From assembly GCA_037129695.1 (NCBI GenBank), contig JBAXUL010000009.1:1-62573 (forward strand): a DNA stretch of 62,573 nucleotides, written 5' to 3'. This DNA is from CAINVV01 sp037129695. GTDB taxonomy: Bacteria; Bacteroidota; Bacteroidia; Bacteroidales; Prolixibacteraceae. Numbering within the stretch: position 1 is the stretch's first letter; each line of letters begins with the position of its first letter. Shown here piece by piece: positions 1-7,957 of this stretch. The position numbers and the translations under genes are program-made. The notes below the pieces were generated by a model. The model saw only the letters and a program-made list of their open reading frames with translations. It did no database searches and was not told the DNA's origin.

Positions 1-447
1 AGGTACGGCTTTGATTTGGAAAATTCCGAATACAGAAAATCATTGATGGTTCTCTTGCGAACGATGAAACCAGTGCATGTGCTGAACTTTGATATAGATG
101 CATATAATAATGCCAAATGCTTTGCGAAGGAGCAAGGTGAGGCAGGAACTCTTGGTCATGAAAGAATAAACTGTCCAATGGGCAATTATGCTGAATGTTG
201 TTCTTATGGCATGGATACAGGCTTAGACATCGCCATGCAATGGCTAATAGATGATAATATTGCTAGTTTGGGACATCGAAATAATTGTCTCAACGGTGAT
301 TATTCAAAAATTGGTTTGAGCGTAAACTTTCATAAGGTTTGGCATACATGCGCTGTCGCTGACATGATTTGGGAATCTTCAGATACCTACCTCAATCAAC
401 ACCCACAAAACTCTTCAATTTCGAACAAATCACCATCCGTAAATTGA
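1..447 (+). CDS. CAP (SCP/PR1-like) domain protein, 5' end cut by window
   Basis: The frame is open from the first base, so the gene starts outside the window; 148 C-terminal residues remain. The visible part matches the CAP fold: a His in an LGHER context near residue 53, a Glu in NYAE near 65, then W-L-x-D followed by a GHRNN motif near residue 91, and an I-G-L-S strand. In CAP proteins these His/Glu residues form the central cavity. Bacterial CAP proteins are usually secreted or surface proteins of unclear function; a signal peptide would be in the missing part. Five cysteines in the visible part suggest an exported, perhaps disulfide-bonded domain. The last ~50 bases overlap, tail to tail, with the gene on the other strand. 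Family call is fairly safe, function is not known. Confidence 0.65.
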   Translation, partial: RYGFDLENSEYRKSLMVLLRTMKPVHVLNFDIDAYNNAKCFAKEQGEAGTLGHERINCPMGNYAECCSYGMDTGLDIAMQWLIDDNIASLGHRNNCLNGDYSKIGLSVNFHKVWHTCAVADMIWESSDTYLNQHPQNSSISNKSPSVN

Positions 448-770
448 GTTAAATCAATCAATTTCCACGGACATTCATTTACAACTCCTAGATTAAAATT
501 GATTGTAAATTTCTTCAGGGTTGCCACGTCTTGAACATCGAGGTTGATCCGAACATTGTCGCAATACATGTCAAGAAGTTTAACCACCTGTATTTCAATG
601 ATTTCATTAGGCAATTCCCATCTAATGTAATAGGTTTTACCTATCCAGAGTTTCTTTGGTTGGATGCAGGATGTGTCGATGTAAAAGGAATTATCAGGTT
701 GAGGGATATAAATGCCATCAAGCCCCAAGAGGGTTGAATCATAACGGTAATACTGCTGGAGGTTTTTCAT
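396..770 (-). CDS. Hypothetical protein, 124 aa
   Basis: No family recognised. The start is placed at the ATG at 770; a TTG lies three codons upstream and the frame stays open to about 815. The product is acidic, soluble-looking and rich in aromatic residues, ending in an E-E-F-C-G-C tail. The sequence alternates short predicted strands (for example around VVKLLDMY and FTINFNLG), as in a small beta-rich domain. No signal peptide is visible from the chosen start, and an upstream frame without ATG could hide a longer N-terminus. It converges with the CAP gene and overlaps it by 52 bases. It could be a small accessory gene; coding status is likely but not certain. Confidence 0.45.
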   Translation of the reverse strand: MKNLQQYYRYDSTLLGLDGIYIPQPDNSFYIDTSCIQPKKLWIGKTYYIRWELPNEIIEIQVVKLLDMYCDNVRINLDVQDVATLKKFTINFNLGVVNECPWKLIDLTQFTDGDLFEIEEFCGC

Positions 771-1309
771 AGTGTACAATCTTTGATATAAATACTCATG
801 TACATTGATTTTGGACTAAAATTTTTGTATCCCCCCCTTATAGACCCCCTCCCCCCTTCCATTCTGGACGGGTGGGGTCTTTCGTCAGCATCGCCTCTAT
901 CAATAAAATATTTCCCAAAAAAAATTATGGATTTTGGAAATCAACTGATAATCAATTTTTTATAAAAAATTATAAAATTCTGGGGCATGGTGGTCTTGCC
1001 CGATTTCATGAAGGGCAAAAAATTTTGGAAAAAATTGGGAGGGGCTGGGGGGGGAGGTTAGGTGGAAGGGATAAGAAAATTGGGAAAAATAAGGGAGGAT
1101 TTCTGGTGAAGTTGAGGTATATAAAAATGTACCTTTTTATGAGCAATAAATGGGGGTAAAAAGTAGGGTAAAAACGATTAAAAAGGTACATAATTGAAAA
1201 CTATACCTTGAAATTATCGTGTATGATATTGATTAATAGGTGTTTATTCAAATTTAGAATTGACGGCTAACAACCCGGGATCGTGCTGCGAAAATACACA
1301 TTTTTCTGA
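771..1309. other. Intergenic region, low-complexity and G/C-skewed, no gene seen
   Basis: About 540 bases with no convincing gene. The plus strand changes from C-runs (832-857) to long purine stretches, with a G-rich tract at 1036-1057 that has several runs of three or more G. A 12-base inverted repeat (atgtaccttttt at 1127-1138, its complement at 1180-1191) encloses 41 bases. Frames of 61-95 codons exist here but are made of homopolymer codons (Lys, Gly, Phe, Pro) and are not credible proteins. It may be an eroded accessory region or a site of repeat-driven change. Confidence 0.5.
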
Positions 1310-1346
1310 AAAAAATCCTCCTGTATTAACCAGAAGGATTTTTTTT
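1310..1346 (-). terminator. Intrinsic terminator of the purine permease operon
   Basis: Stem of 14 pairs (1310-1323 with 1331-1344, one G-U wobble) around a 7-base loop, with an A-run on one side and a T-run on the other, so it can act on both strands. It lies 13 bases past the stop codon of the minus-strand permease gene. Confidence 0.75.
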
Positions 1347-1358
1347 CAAAATTTTCGA

Positions 1359-2729
1359 TTATTCGCTGAGGAAAATATACCTGACAATTACCAGTGTAAA
1401 TAGGATATACATCATCCAATGTACTTTTTTGGCATTACCTGAAGCAACTTTCAGTACGGTGTAGAAGAAGATACCACCTGCGATACCGTTGGCTATGCTG
1501 TAAGTGAAGGGCATAAGGACAAAAGTCATGAAAGCAGGAAAGCCCTCCGTGAAATCATGAAAATCGATGTCCAGAACCGAAGAAGCCATCAAAACTCCAA
1601 CAATAATCAGCGCCGGAGCGGTAGCAGCACTTGGGATCATGGTAGCCAGCGGAGCAATGAGCAAGGCCAGAAGAAACAGGATTCCGGTTGTGATGGCAGT
1701 GAGGCCTGTTCTTCCACCTTCACCAATACCGGCAGCACTTTCCACATAGGCAGTTACGGTAGATGTTCCCATCAGGGCGCCAAACGAAACACCAATGGCA
1801 TCTACAAGCATTGCCTTACCAATCTTTGGCGAATTTCCATCCTTATCGATCAGTCCAGCTTTGTTGGCAGTCCCGACCAAAGTCCCGAAAGTATCAAACA
1901 ACTCTACAAAGGTGAATGTAAATACGACAGTCCAGATACCCATGTTGAGAGCTCCCCTTATATCGAGCTCACCAACAGCCAGGTTGTGGAAATCGGGCAA
2001 CGAGATAAAAGCAAAATCCTTCGGAACCATCGTCACCCCCATGGGTATGCCAATAAGTGTGGAAATAACGATGCCGATAAGGAGAGATCCTTTGATGTTT
2101 CTGGCCATCAGAACGGCAGTAATTGTCAGGCCTATCAGGCACAAAAGCATGCTGTGATTGTGGAAACTACCCAAACCAATGTTCCATTCAAAGAATTTAA
2201 GTGTAGCCATTCCACCTGATTTACCAACAGTCTCAAGCGTAGGTGGAATCAAGTTGGTTCCAACCACCATGATTTCGGAAAGCTTCAACCCGATGATGGT
2301 AATAAAAAGTCCGATACCTACCGTGATGGCTCTTTTTAAAGAGTTGGGCACTGCAACTACCAGTATTTGCCGGATCTTGGTCACTGTCAGAATGATGAAG
2401 ATAATTCCTGAAATAAAGACAGCTCCCAGCGCTACCCGCCATGGCATCCCAACACCCGCAAGTGCTACAGTTGCAAAAAGGGCGTTCAGACCCATTCCGG
2501 GTGCAAGAGCGATCGGAAAATTGGCCACGAGTCCCATGGCTATTGTAACGAAACCTGCAGAAATCGCCGTGGCGAAAAATACAGCATTTTTATCCATGCC
2601 GGTTGAGGCCAGGATGTTTGGATTGAGGAAAAGAATATAGGCCATCGTCATGAAGGTGGTGATACCTGCAATGATTTCAGTCTTTACATTCGTCTTGTTT
2701 TCAGATAGTTTAAAGTATTTTTCTAACAT
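1359..2729 (-). CDS. NCS2/AzgA-type guanine/hypoxanthine/adenine permease
   Basis: Inner-membrane purine nucleobase:proton symporter of the AzgA/PbuG branch of NCS2. The 456-aa length is normal for the family. Seen in the sequence: the N-terminal K-T-E-I-I-A-G-I-T-T-F segment (~16-26), the APGMGLNA motif (~76-83), the E-L-F-D-T-F-G-T motif in a central helix (~276-283), and 12 or more hydrophobic segments. These motifs are characteristic of AzgA-like proteins rather than uracil/xanthine permeases. The gene follows the DUF5020 outer-membrane gene with only 16 bases between, so the two are probably one operon ending at the terminator just downstream. Which purine is carried cannot be read from the sequence. 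Confidence 0.92.
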   Translation of the reverse strand: MLEKYFKLSENKTNVKTEIIAGITTFMTMAYILFLNPNILASTGMDKNAVFFATAISAGFVTIAMGLVANFPIALAPGMGLNALFATVALAGVGMPWRVALGAVFISGIIFIILTVTKIRQILVVAVPNSLKRAITVGIGLFITIIGLKLSEIMVVGTNLIPPTLETVGKSGGMATLKFFEWNIGLGSFHNHSMLLCLIGLTITAVLMARNIKGSLLIGIVISTLIGIPMGVTMVPKDFAFISLPDFHNLAVGELDIRGALNMGIWTVVFTFTFVELFDTFGTLVGTANKAGLIDKDGNSPKIGKAMLVDAIGVSFGALMGTSTVTAYVESAAGIGEGGRTGLTAITTGILFLLALLIAPLATMIPSAATAPALIIVGVLMASSVLDIDFHDFTEGFPAFMTFVLMPFTYSIANGIAGGIFFYTVLKVASGNAKKVHWMMYILFTLVIVRYIFLSE

Positions 2730-2745
2730 CTTGATCTGTATTTAA

Positions 2746-3441
2746 TTAAAATGTCCATTTGGCTGAAAGATTCGGATTGACCATGGCACCCCTGTGTCCG
2801 GAGAAATTCGCACTGATGTCGAATTCGGTTCCTGCAGAAAGATTTTTGTTGAAATTGTACCATAATTGCGGTTTGGTCAAAAAGACAAATTGGGTCATAT
2901 TTGATGAGGTCGCAAAATTATCTTCTCTCCAAAAGTCCGCAAATCCGCAAAAAGTAACTTTGTTCTTGAGCATCTGAATGGTCCAAACACCAGTAATCTG
3001 AAATGCTGCGCTGTTTTTATCCTGAATTGTCTTGTACAGCATTTGCAAGGTGAAGATTTTAGAGAAATCCTTGGTATTCCATGTATATTCTCCTCCAAAA
3101 AGCCATGCATTGTTGATTGAATAGGCTCCGTTTGGTAGCGACGTGTTCTTGAATTGTCCAAAACCTCCATTAAACTCGGCATGCAATGCAAACGGACTAT
3201 CCCAGAATTTCACGGCCCTGGCAATTTCCCAATAAGCCATCGTAACACCCTTCATGTTCGCTTCACCATAATTCATGTCAATGAAAAAGAAAGTGCTTCC
3301 CCATTTATCGGGTTTGAACATTTCGACATGAGACCAGAGGTATTTTTGATTATCCCCCAAATTGTAGTGTAATTGCACATTTTGTGCCTTGAGCGCCGAA
3401 GCTGAAATAAAAATCAACAGAATTACTAGTACTCTTTTCAT
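2746..3441 (-). CDS. DUF5020 family outer-membrane protein (Tsx-like)
   Basis: 231 residues with a signal peptide ending at A-L-K-A|Q (about residue 19), then alternating amphipathic strands and a C-terminal aromatic residue (W-T-F), as in small outer-membrane beta barrels. The region after the signal (QLHYNLG, EMFKPDKWGSTFFFIDM) is the DUF5020 signature; that family is related to nucleoside-specific Tsx channels. It is the first gene of a two-gene operon with the purine permease. A reasonable inference is that it lets nucleosides or bases cross the outer membrane before the permease carries them over the inner membrane. No binding residues can be assigned by eye. Confidence 0.82.
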   Translation of the reverse strand: MKRVLVILLIFISASALKAQNVQLHYNLGDNQKYLWSHVEMFKPDKWGSTFFFIDMNYGEANMKGVTMAYWEIARAVKFWDSPFALHAEFNGGFGQFKNTSLPNGAYSINNAWLFGGEYTWNTKDFSKIFTLQMLYKTIQDKNSAAFQITGVWTIQMLKNKVTFCGFADFWREDNFATSSNMTQFVFLTKPQLWYNFNKNLSAGTEFDISANFSGHRGAMVNPNLSAKWTF

Positions 3442-3584
3442 TGAGAATTACATTAAGTTTGACAATAGAAAAAGTAAAAATACAGAATTAATTCAAATTA
3501 ACCGATTTAATAAAGTGCTGTATTTCTGTATTTTACAATTTCCATTGTTAACAAATGTGAAAATGTATTCTTGATTATCAAACT

Positions 3585-4250
3585 TCAGCCCGGTAAATTT
3601 TCATCAATGGCGCGGTTAAAATAGTGGTTCAATGGACAAATTATTTTGAACAGACCTACACATTTCTGCGGAAAGTCGGAAGCCAGAAGTTCATCTTCCC
3701 TGAAATGATGGCCAAACCCATAGGAGCGATTCTTGATAAGAGCTGCATGCTCCCAATCTCTGGGATATCCCTTCGGTGCATTTTTCAGAGGGTCAAAATA
3801 GTGTTGATCAAATATCGAGTTGAAAGGCTCTTTATTCAGCAGCCCCATATAACCTTCGGGATGGTAAAAAATCTCCTGACGGATCGCTTGCAAATGTTCA
3901 GGAGGCGGCATATATACCCCGCCTGACAGAAAATATTCTCCCGGCTGAACATGTAAATAGTACCCTGCAAAACCCGATTTCCTGCCTCCCCGTGCAATGT
4001 AACTGCCGTAATTGGGCTTAAAGGGTCGTTTATCATTGGTAAAACGAACATCCCTGAAGATACGAAACATGCAATCCTTGGGCTTCAACAGCGGGACTTC
4101 GTCGTCGAACTTCCTGATTTCATCAATCAGCCAGGCTGTCAGCGCCAGGAATTCCTTTTGTGTCTTTTCATAACGGCTGCGGTTGGCTTCGAACCAATCC
4201 CTTTGGTTATTGGCATCAAGCTCTTTTAGAAATTGTATGATCTCCTGCAT
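3585..4250 (-). CDS. DUF2461 domain protein
   Basis: 221 residues matching the DUF2461/TIGR02453 family from end to end: the N-terminal FLKELDANNQRDWFEANR segment, the central F-R-I-F-R-D-V-R-F-T-N-D-K-R-P-F-K block (~63-79), the G-G-V-Y-M-P-P motif and the C-terminal F-R-E-D-E-L segment. The family is widespread in Bacteroidota and some other bacteria and fungi; its biochemical role is unknown to me. No signal peptide or membrane segment is seen, so it is probably cytoplasmic. It is transcribed divergently from ispD, with about 100 bases between the starts, and is not obviously linked to that gene's pathway. Confidence 0.85.
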   Translation of the reverse strand: MQEIIQFLKELDANNQRDWFEANRSRYEKTQKEFLALTAWLIDEIRKFDDEVPLLKPKDCMFRIFRDVRFTNDKRPFKPNYGSYIARGGRKSGFAGYYLHVQPGEYFLSGGVYMPPPEHLQAIRQEIFYHPEGYMGLLNKEPFNSIFDQHYFDPLKNAPKGYPRDWEHAALIKNRSYGFGHHFREDELLASDFPQKCVGLFKIICPLNHYFNRAIDENLPG

Positions 4251-4315
4251 AAGCCTTCATATTTAGTGTTCATCAAAAATAACTAAAACGGGCAAGTAAT
4301 CTGAAAAGGGAAAGC

Positions 4316-4323
4316 TATTTTTG
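4316..4323 (+). promoter_or_regulatory. Candidate Bacteroidota -7 element upstream of ispD
   Basis: TATTTTTG fits the TAnnTTTG consensus of the primary sigma factor of Bacteroidota and sits 31 bases before the ispD ATG. A clear -33 TTTG was not found at the right distance, so this is tentative. Confidence 0.35.
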
Positions 4324-4354
4324 TAAATGTAAACCTGTACAATAAATATTTTTT

Positions 4355-5035
4355 ATGCAAAATTGTGTCATCATCGTTGCCGGAGGAAGCGGGACCAGAA
4401 TGGGGGGTAATATTCCCAAGCAATTCATCCTTCTTGAAAACAGGCCGGTACTGATGTGGACGATATCCTGTTTCATCCAATATGATCCCACAATCAGGAT
4501 TATTGTTGTTTTGCCGGAATCTCAAATCAGTTCCTGGAAAGGCCTTTGTTCAAAATATAATTTTACCCTATTCCATCAGGTAGTGAAGGGTGGAGATACA
4601 CGCTTCATATCCGTAAAAAATGGATTGGAATTGATAGCCGAGGCAGGATTGGTTGCCATCCACGATGGGGTTCGCCCACTCGTTTCGCAAAATACAATTG
4701 ATTCATGTTTTAAGCAGGCAGCCAAAACCGGAGCAGCCATTCCTGTAATTCCTGTCAACGAAACCCTGAGAAAGGGAACCATGGAAAATTCACAAACAGT
4801 TGACCGCACAGCCTTCTTTTCCGTTCAGACCCCGCAGGTCTTTAGGTCAGAAGAAATAAAAACAGCTTATCAGCAAGAATGGGATGCTTCCTTCACCGAT
4901 GACGCTTCAGTAGTCGAAAAAATGGGATTTCAGGTGATAATGGTTCCCGGAAACCATGAAAACATAAAAATTACCCATCCGGTTGACATTCTAACCGCGC
5001 GGGAATACTTAAAAAGTAAGGAAGACACCAAATGA
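4355..5035 (+). CDS. ispD: 2-C-methyl-D-erythritol 4-phosphate cytidylyltransferase
   Basis: Third step of the MEP isoprenoid pathway: joins CTP and methylerythritol phosphate to give CDP-methylerythritol and pyrophosphate. At 226 aa the length is normal. The CTP-binding loop A-G-G-S-G-T-R-M-G (9-17) and Lys22 in I-P-K-Q-F are present, as are H-D-G-V-R-P (~103-108), V-D-R-T (~149-152) with the conserved Arg, and Q-T-P-Q-V-F (~158-163), which separates IspD from other cytidylyltransferases. There is no fused IspF domain. It stands alone, with a terminator overlapping its stop codon. Other pathway members in the window are dxs (18.3 kb) and a polyprenyl diphosphate synthase (21.6 kb), not in the same operon. 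Confidence 0.95.
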   Translation: MQNCVIIVAGGSGTRMGGNIPKQFILLENRPVLMWTISCFIQYDPTIRIIVVLPESQISSWKGLCSKYNFTLFHQVVKGGDTRFISVKNGLELIAEAGLVAIHDGVRPLVSQNTIDSCFKQAAKTGAAIPVIPVNETLRKGTMENSQTVDRTAFFSVQTPQVFRSEEIKTAYQQEWDASFTDDASVVEKMGFQVIMVPGNHENIKITHPVDILTAREYLKSKEDTK

Positions 5036-5051
5036 TGTCCTCCTTGCTTTT
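5012..5051 (+). terminator. Terminator overlapping the ispD stop codon
   Basis: Arms 5012-5027 and 5036-5051 pair over 16 positions (14 Watson-Crick, one G-U, one mismatch) around an 8-base loop that contains the ispD TGA. The A-run and T-run at the two ends let it serve both ispD and the converging minus-strand gene. Confidence 0.6.
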
Positions 5052-5105
5052 ATGAAGTAATTTTGAATTGAAGAAGATCGATCCGATCAGACTCTTGGTT
5101 AATTT

Positions 5106-5564
5106 TCAAATGTACAATCCGGGATAATAGGATGCGATCAGGTTTAAGTGATCAATTGTGCTGGTCATACCACTGACTAATACCTTTTGATGGTAAAATT
5201 CCTCTCTGTTCAAATCATTCAGCGATGTGGCGTAGCCTTCGGATAAAAGAGCCTTGTCGAGTTTATTGATCCCGAAATAAGTGCCGTTGCATTCATACTG
5301 CACAGGTATTTTTTCGGACAATACGTAATATTTCTTGCACTTCTTTTGTTTGTCAATTACGACCATCACTTTCATGTCAGAATTGGCATAGGTGATCATG
5401 TATTTATCCAATTCCTTGTTGTTGTAAATCATGCGATCTTCAAGTTTCACAATTTTATAATCCCCAAAGGTACTATTGGATTCACCTTTTGCGACCAAAC
5501 TCTGACCAACGGAAACGAAACTGATTGCAATAATAAATGCTATTGATAATAATGACTTTTTCAT
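5106..5564 (-). CDS. Hypothetical secreted protein, 152 aa
   Basis: A signal peptide is clear: two lysines, a hydrophobic run, then S-V-G-Q-S with likely cleavage near residue 20. The mature part is about 130 residues with mixed strands and helices, a segment K-K-C-K-K-Y-Y-V-L-S (~75-84) and a second Cys at ~94, which could form one disulfide. No family was recognised. The position of conserved hydrophobic residues resembles small Bacteroidota secreted proteins that fold as a single alpha/beta domain. It is monocistronic and converges on ispD across a shared terminator. The signal and normal codon pattern make it a real gene; its role cannot be stated. Confidence 0.7.
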   Translation of the reverse strand: MKKSLLSIAFIIAISFVSVGQSLVAKGESNSTFGDYKIVKLEDRMIYNNKELDKYMITYANSDMKVMVVIDKQKKCKKYYVLSEKIPVQYECNGTYFGINKLDKALLSEGYATSLNDLNREEFYHQKVLVSGMTSTIDHLNLIASYYPGLYI

Positions 5565-6278
5565 GGTAAATAATATTTTAAACGGTTAAATTTATCAAAC
5601 TATCTTTCGAGCTCAAAGACACCAATAAGACGCACCATATTTTTGAACGTTACAACCTGATTTTTTCACGAAATTGTTTTTCCCTTCCATCAGCAACCCA
5701 AATTGATGAATTAAATTCACTCGATATTTATAATTCCGATTTTCAATTTGCTATTTTACAGGTATTTACAACTTATTTTTTGTCCTTAAATGAATCCTTC
5801 CGAAAGATTAACAGTCTCCGTTTACGAGCAAAACCAGTCTGACTTTAACCATATTTTAACTTTTCTTTAATCTATTTTAACCCAATTACCATCTCTGACA
5901 TGCTATTTTCGTCCGAAATTCTGAAGTATTTTCTGTTGAAAGGCGGATCAATTAACCTCTCAACCTTGTTGGCCATACTCCCGAAAATGCATACTTAAAG
6001 AAAGTCCTTGATACAAAGTCTTTCTTTATCAATTTCTCGAAAGGAGAATCCTTTACTGGCTGGGTCAACAATTGAAAGAAAAAACAATCAAAATATTATC
6101 CAATCAATTGCATATCAAACTGTTGCAAAATTCGGAATGGGAGCCTTGGTAAACATATGAACATTTCACAATTTGTTGTACATTTATTGACTGAATCTAT
6201 TTTCAGGAACAGGAAGTTCAGAATCAGACAACTATTATCATTCAACAATCCATACGTTAAACTTTTGATCGAAAAAAA
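5565..6278. other. Long intergenic region without a recognisable gene
   Basis: About 710 AT-rich bases. Two short open frames are seen, 5900-5998 (32 codons) and 6008-6160 (50 codons from a TTG). Neither matches anything known to me, so they are not called. A small hairpin (aaagaaag at 5997-6004 with its complement at 6020-6027) lies between them. The part before 6279 must hold the promoter of the next gene, but no clear TAnnTTTG box stands out. Confidence 0.4.
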
Positions 6279-7163
6279 ATGAAAAAATATCACGAGAAGG
6301 GAAGAAGGGATTTTTTAACAAATGTGGGATTACTTTCAGGTGCAATGCTTTTACCCGGAGGACAATTGGTATTTGGACGGAGTAAAAAGGAAGAAATCAA
6401 ACTTGGTTTCGTCACCTACCTATGGGGAAAAGATTGGGACCAGGATACATTGATCAAAAATCTAACCGCATCTGAAATTCATGGAGTTGAACTCAGGGTT
6501 GACCATGCCCATGGTGTGAGTCCGAAAATGACCAAAGAAGAGCGCATCGTAGTCAAAAAGAAATTTAAGGATAGCCCGGTTGTCATTGTTGGGATGGGAA
6601 CCAACCAGCAGTACGATTATCCCGAACCCGCCAAATTGCGTGAATCAATAGATCAGACCAAGGCCTTCTTCCAGTTAAGTCACGATATCGGAGGATTGGG
6701 AGTAAAGGTCAAACCCAATCAATTCAGGGCAGGAATTCCTCATGAAAAAACAATTGAACAGATTGGCCAGTCACTGAACGAATTGGCCAAATATGGAGCC
6801 GACATGGGGCAAATTCTCAGATTGGAAGTGCATGGGAACGAAACTCAGGAAGTGAAAAATATTAAAGCAATTATGGATGTTGCCAATCATCCGAATGCAA
6901 CTGTTTGCTGGAATTGTAATCCAGAAGATCTTCATGACGGCGGTCTTGAGGCCAATTTCAACCTGGTAAAAGCCAGATTTGGTGACATCTGCCATGTCCG
7001 CGAGTTGAATGACACCACTTATCCTTACCAGGATTTAATGAATCTTTTTGTGAAAAATAACTACCATGGTTGGGTTTTGCTCGAGTGCAGAACCGATCCT
7101 GCCGACAAAGTCAAAGCCCTGATAGAACAAAGGGAGATATTTAAGAAAATGGTCGGAAAATGA
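6279..7163 (+). CDS. Tat-exported TIM-barrel (xylose isomerase-like) protein
   Basis: Residues 1-33 form a twin-arginine type leader (GRRDFL, then a hydrophobic stretch ending near V-F-G-R), so the folded protein is probably moved to the periplasm by Tat. The rest (~40-294) has the alternating pattern of an AP endonuclease 2/xylose isomerase-like TIM barrel: G-V-E-L-R-V-D-H (~64-71), G-L-G-V-K-V-K (~136-142), L-R-L-E-V-H-G (~182-188), V-C-W-N-C-N-P-E (~208-215) and C-H-V-R-E-L (~235-240). Glu, Asp and His at strand ends would bind a divalent metal in this family. Bacteroidota carry many exported relatives called sugar phosphate isomerase/epimerase; substrates are mostly unknown. The next gene begins 67 bases on and may be co-transcribed. 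Confidence 0.82.
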   Translation: MKKYHEKGRRDFLTNVGLLSGAMLLPGGQLVFGRSKKEEIKLGFVTYLWGKDWDQDTLIKNLTASEIHGVELRVDHAHGVSPKMTKEERIVVKKKFKDSPVVIVGMGTNQQYDYPEPAKLRESIDQTKAFFQLSHDIGGLGVKVKPNQFRAGIPHEKTIEQIGQSLNELAKYGADMGQILRLEVHGNETQEVKNIKAIMDVANHPNATVCWNCNPEDLHDGGLEANFNLVKARFGDICHVRELNDTTYPYQDLMNLFVKNNYHGWVLLECRTDPADKVKALIEQREIFKKMVGK

Positions 7164-7230
7164 ACACGCTGAATTATTCTCATTAGATTCTAATTTTAAA
7201 AAAATCAACATTTATCTAATTTAATTACAC

Positions 7231-7800
7231 ATGAAAGAAAATCAAATGATCACAATGAACCGTATCTCGGTGGTAGCCGGTTTACTCTGCTGCTTTTATC
7301 TGCTGCCCATGGCCGTCAGTGGGCAAAGCGGCGATGTAGTGGGCAAATCGATGAGTGCGCTGATGATATCAGACGCGAACAATCAACCCAAAGCTGTGCC
7401 TTTTGTCGGCGAAAAAGTATTGTTGATTCAGTACACTGATCCTGACGTGAAGGATATCAACGACAAACTTTCTGAAGCTGTCAAAGCCAAAAAATTCAGC
7501 GACAAGCTCTATCAGGGCATTGGCATTGCCAACTGCAAAGACACCTGGATCCCGAATGCAGGTATCAGAATGAAAGCCAGACAAAAAGAAAAACAATTTG
7601 TCGGTTCCGTGATTATGCTGGATGAAAATCTTGTTATTCCCAAGGCACTCGGACTCGGAGACTGCAATAGCATTGGAGTCATATTGATTGTAGGTAAAGA
7701 CAAGATCATCAAATACATGAAAAAAATAACCTCTGAAGAAGAAAGCGAAAAAGCTACGACCGAGGTGGTCAATCTGCTTGAGGCGGAAATCAACAAGTAA
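7231..7800 (+). CDS. YtfJ-like secreted thioredoxin-fold protein
   Basis: 189 residues with a signal peptide. Three in-frame ATGs occur (residues 1, 6, 9); the third leaves a conventional leader ending at V-S-G|Q. The mature part resembles YtfJ of Proteobacteria: E-K-V-L-L-I-Q-Y-T-D-P-D-V-K-D, a helix N-D-K-L-S-E-A-V-K-A-K, G-I-G-I-A-N-C-K-D-T-W-I-P-N-A-G, then V-G-S-V-I-M-L-D-E-N and an I-L-I-V-G-K-D strand. That is the order of a thioredoxin-like fold without a CxxC motif; single cysteines lie near the middle. YtfJ is a periplasmic protein of unknown role. Just downstream come the inverted heptad repeats and then a small membrane protein gene. Confidence 0.6.
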   Translation: MKENQMITMNRISVVAGLLCCFYLLPMAVSGQSGDVVGKSMSALMISDANNQPKAVPFVGEKVLLIQYTDPDVKDINDKLSEAVKAKKFSDKLYQGIGIANCKDTWIPNAGIRMKARQKEKQFVGSVIMLDENLVIPKALGLGDCNSIGVILIVGKDKIIKYMKKITSEEESEKATTEVVNLLEAEINK

Positions 7801-7813
7801 ACTTCTAAACGCA

Positions 7814-7928
7814 AAAGGCAAAAGGCAAAAGTACTGAACTCCATAGATCTGAGCTATTAGTATTCTTCTTGAAGAAAAATTTCAAAAGTATCATATCTGT
7901 GCAAATGCCACTTTTGCCTTTTGCCTTT
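7814..7928. repeat. Inverted repeat built of AAAAGGC heptads
   Basis: The 19-base arm aaaggcaaaaggcaaaagt (7814-7832) is matched perfectly, inverted, at 7910-7928, with 77 bases between. Each arm is itself a short tandem array of the heptad AAAAGGC. It fills the gap between the YtfJ-like gene and the next membrane protein gene. Confidence 0.85.
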
Positions 7929-7957
7929 CTTTTTGTTTAACTCAAAAATATATAAAA

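Noticed and set aside
872..1191. Open frames on both strands in the purine-rich gap
   Set aside because: Composition is dominated by Lys/Gly or Phe/Pro from homopolymer runs, with no family similarity; best explained by base skew.
1557..2640. Several long plus-strand frames inside the purine permease gene
   Set aside because: They are antisense to a clear membrane transporter and show no motif of their own.
3442..3584. Leader of the DUF5020-purine permease operon checked for a purine riboswitch
   Set aside because: The conserved junction and loop sequences of purine riboswitches are not seen on the minus strand.
5900..6160. Two short frames (32 and 50 codons) in the 5.6-6.3 kb gap, considered as remnants of a broken gene
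   Set aside because: No recognisable family, no ATG for the second, and AT-rich DNA gives such lengths by chance.
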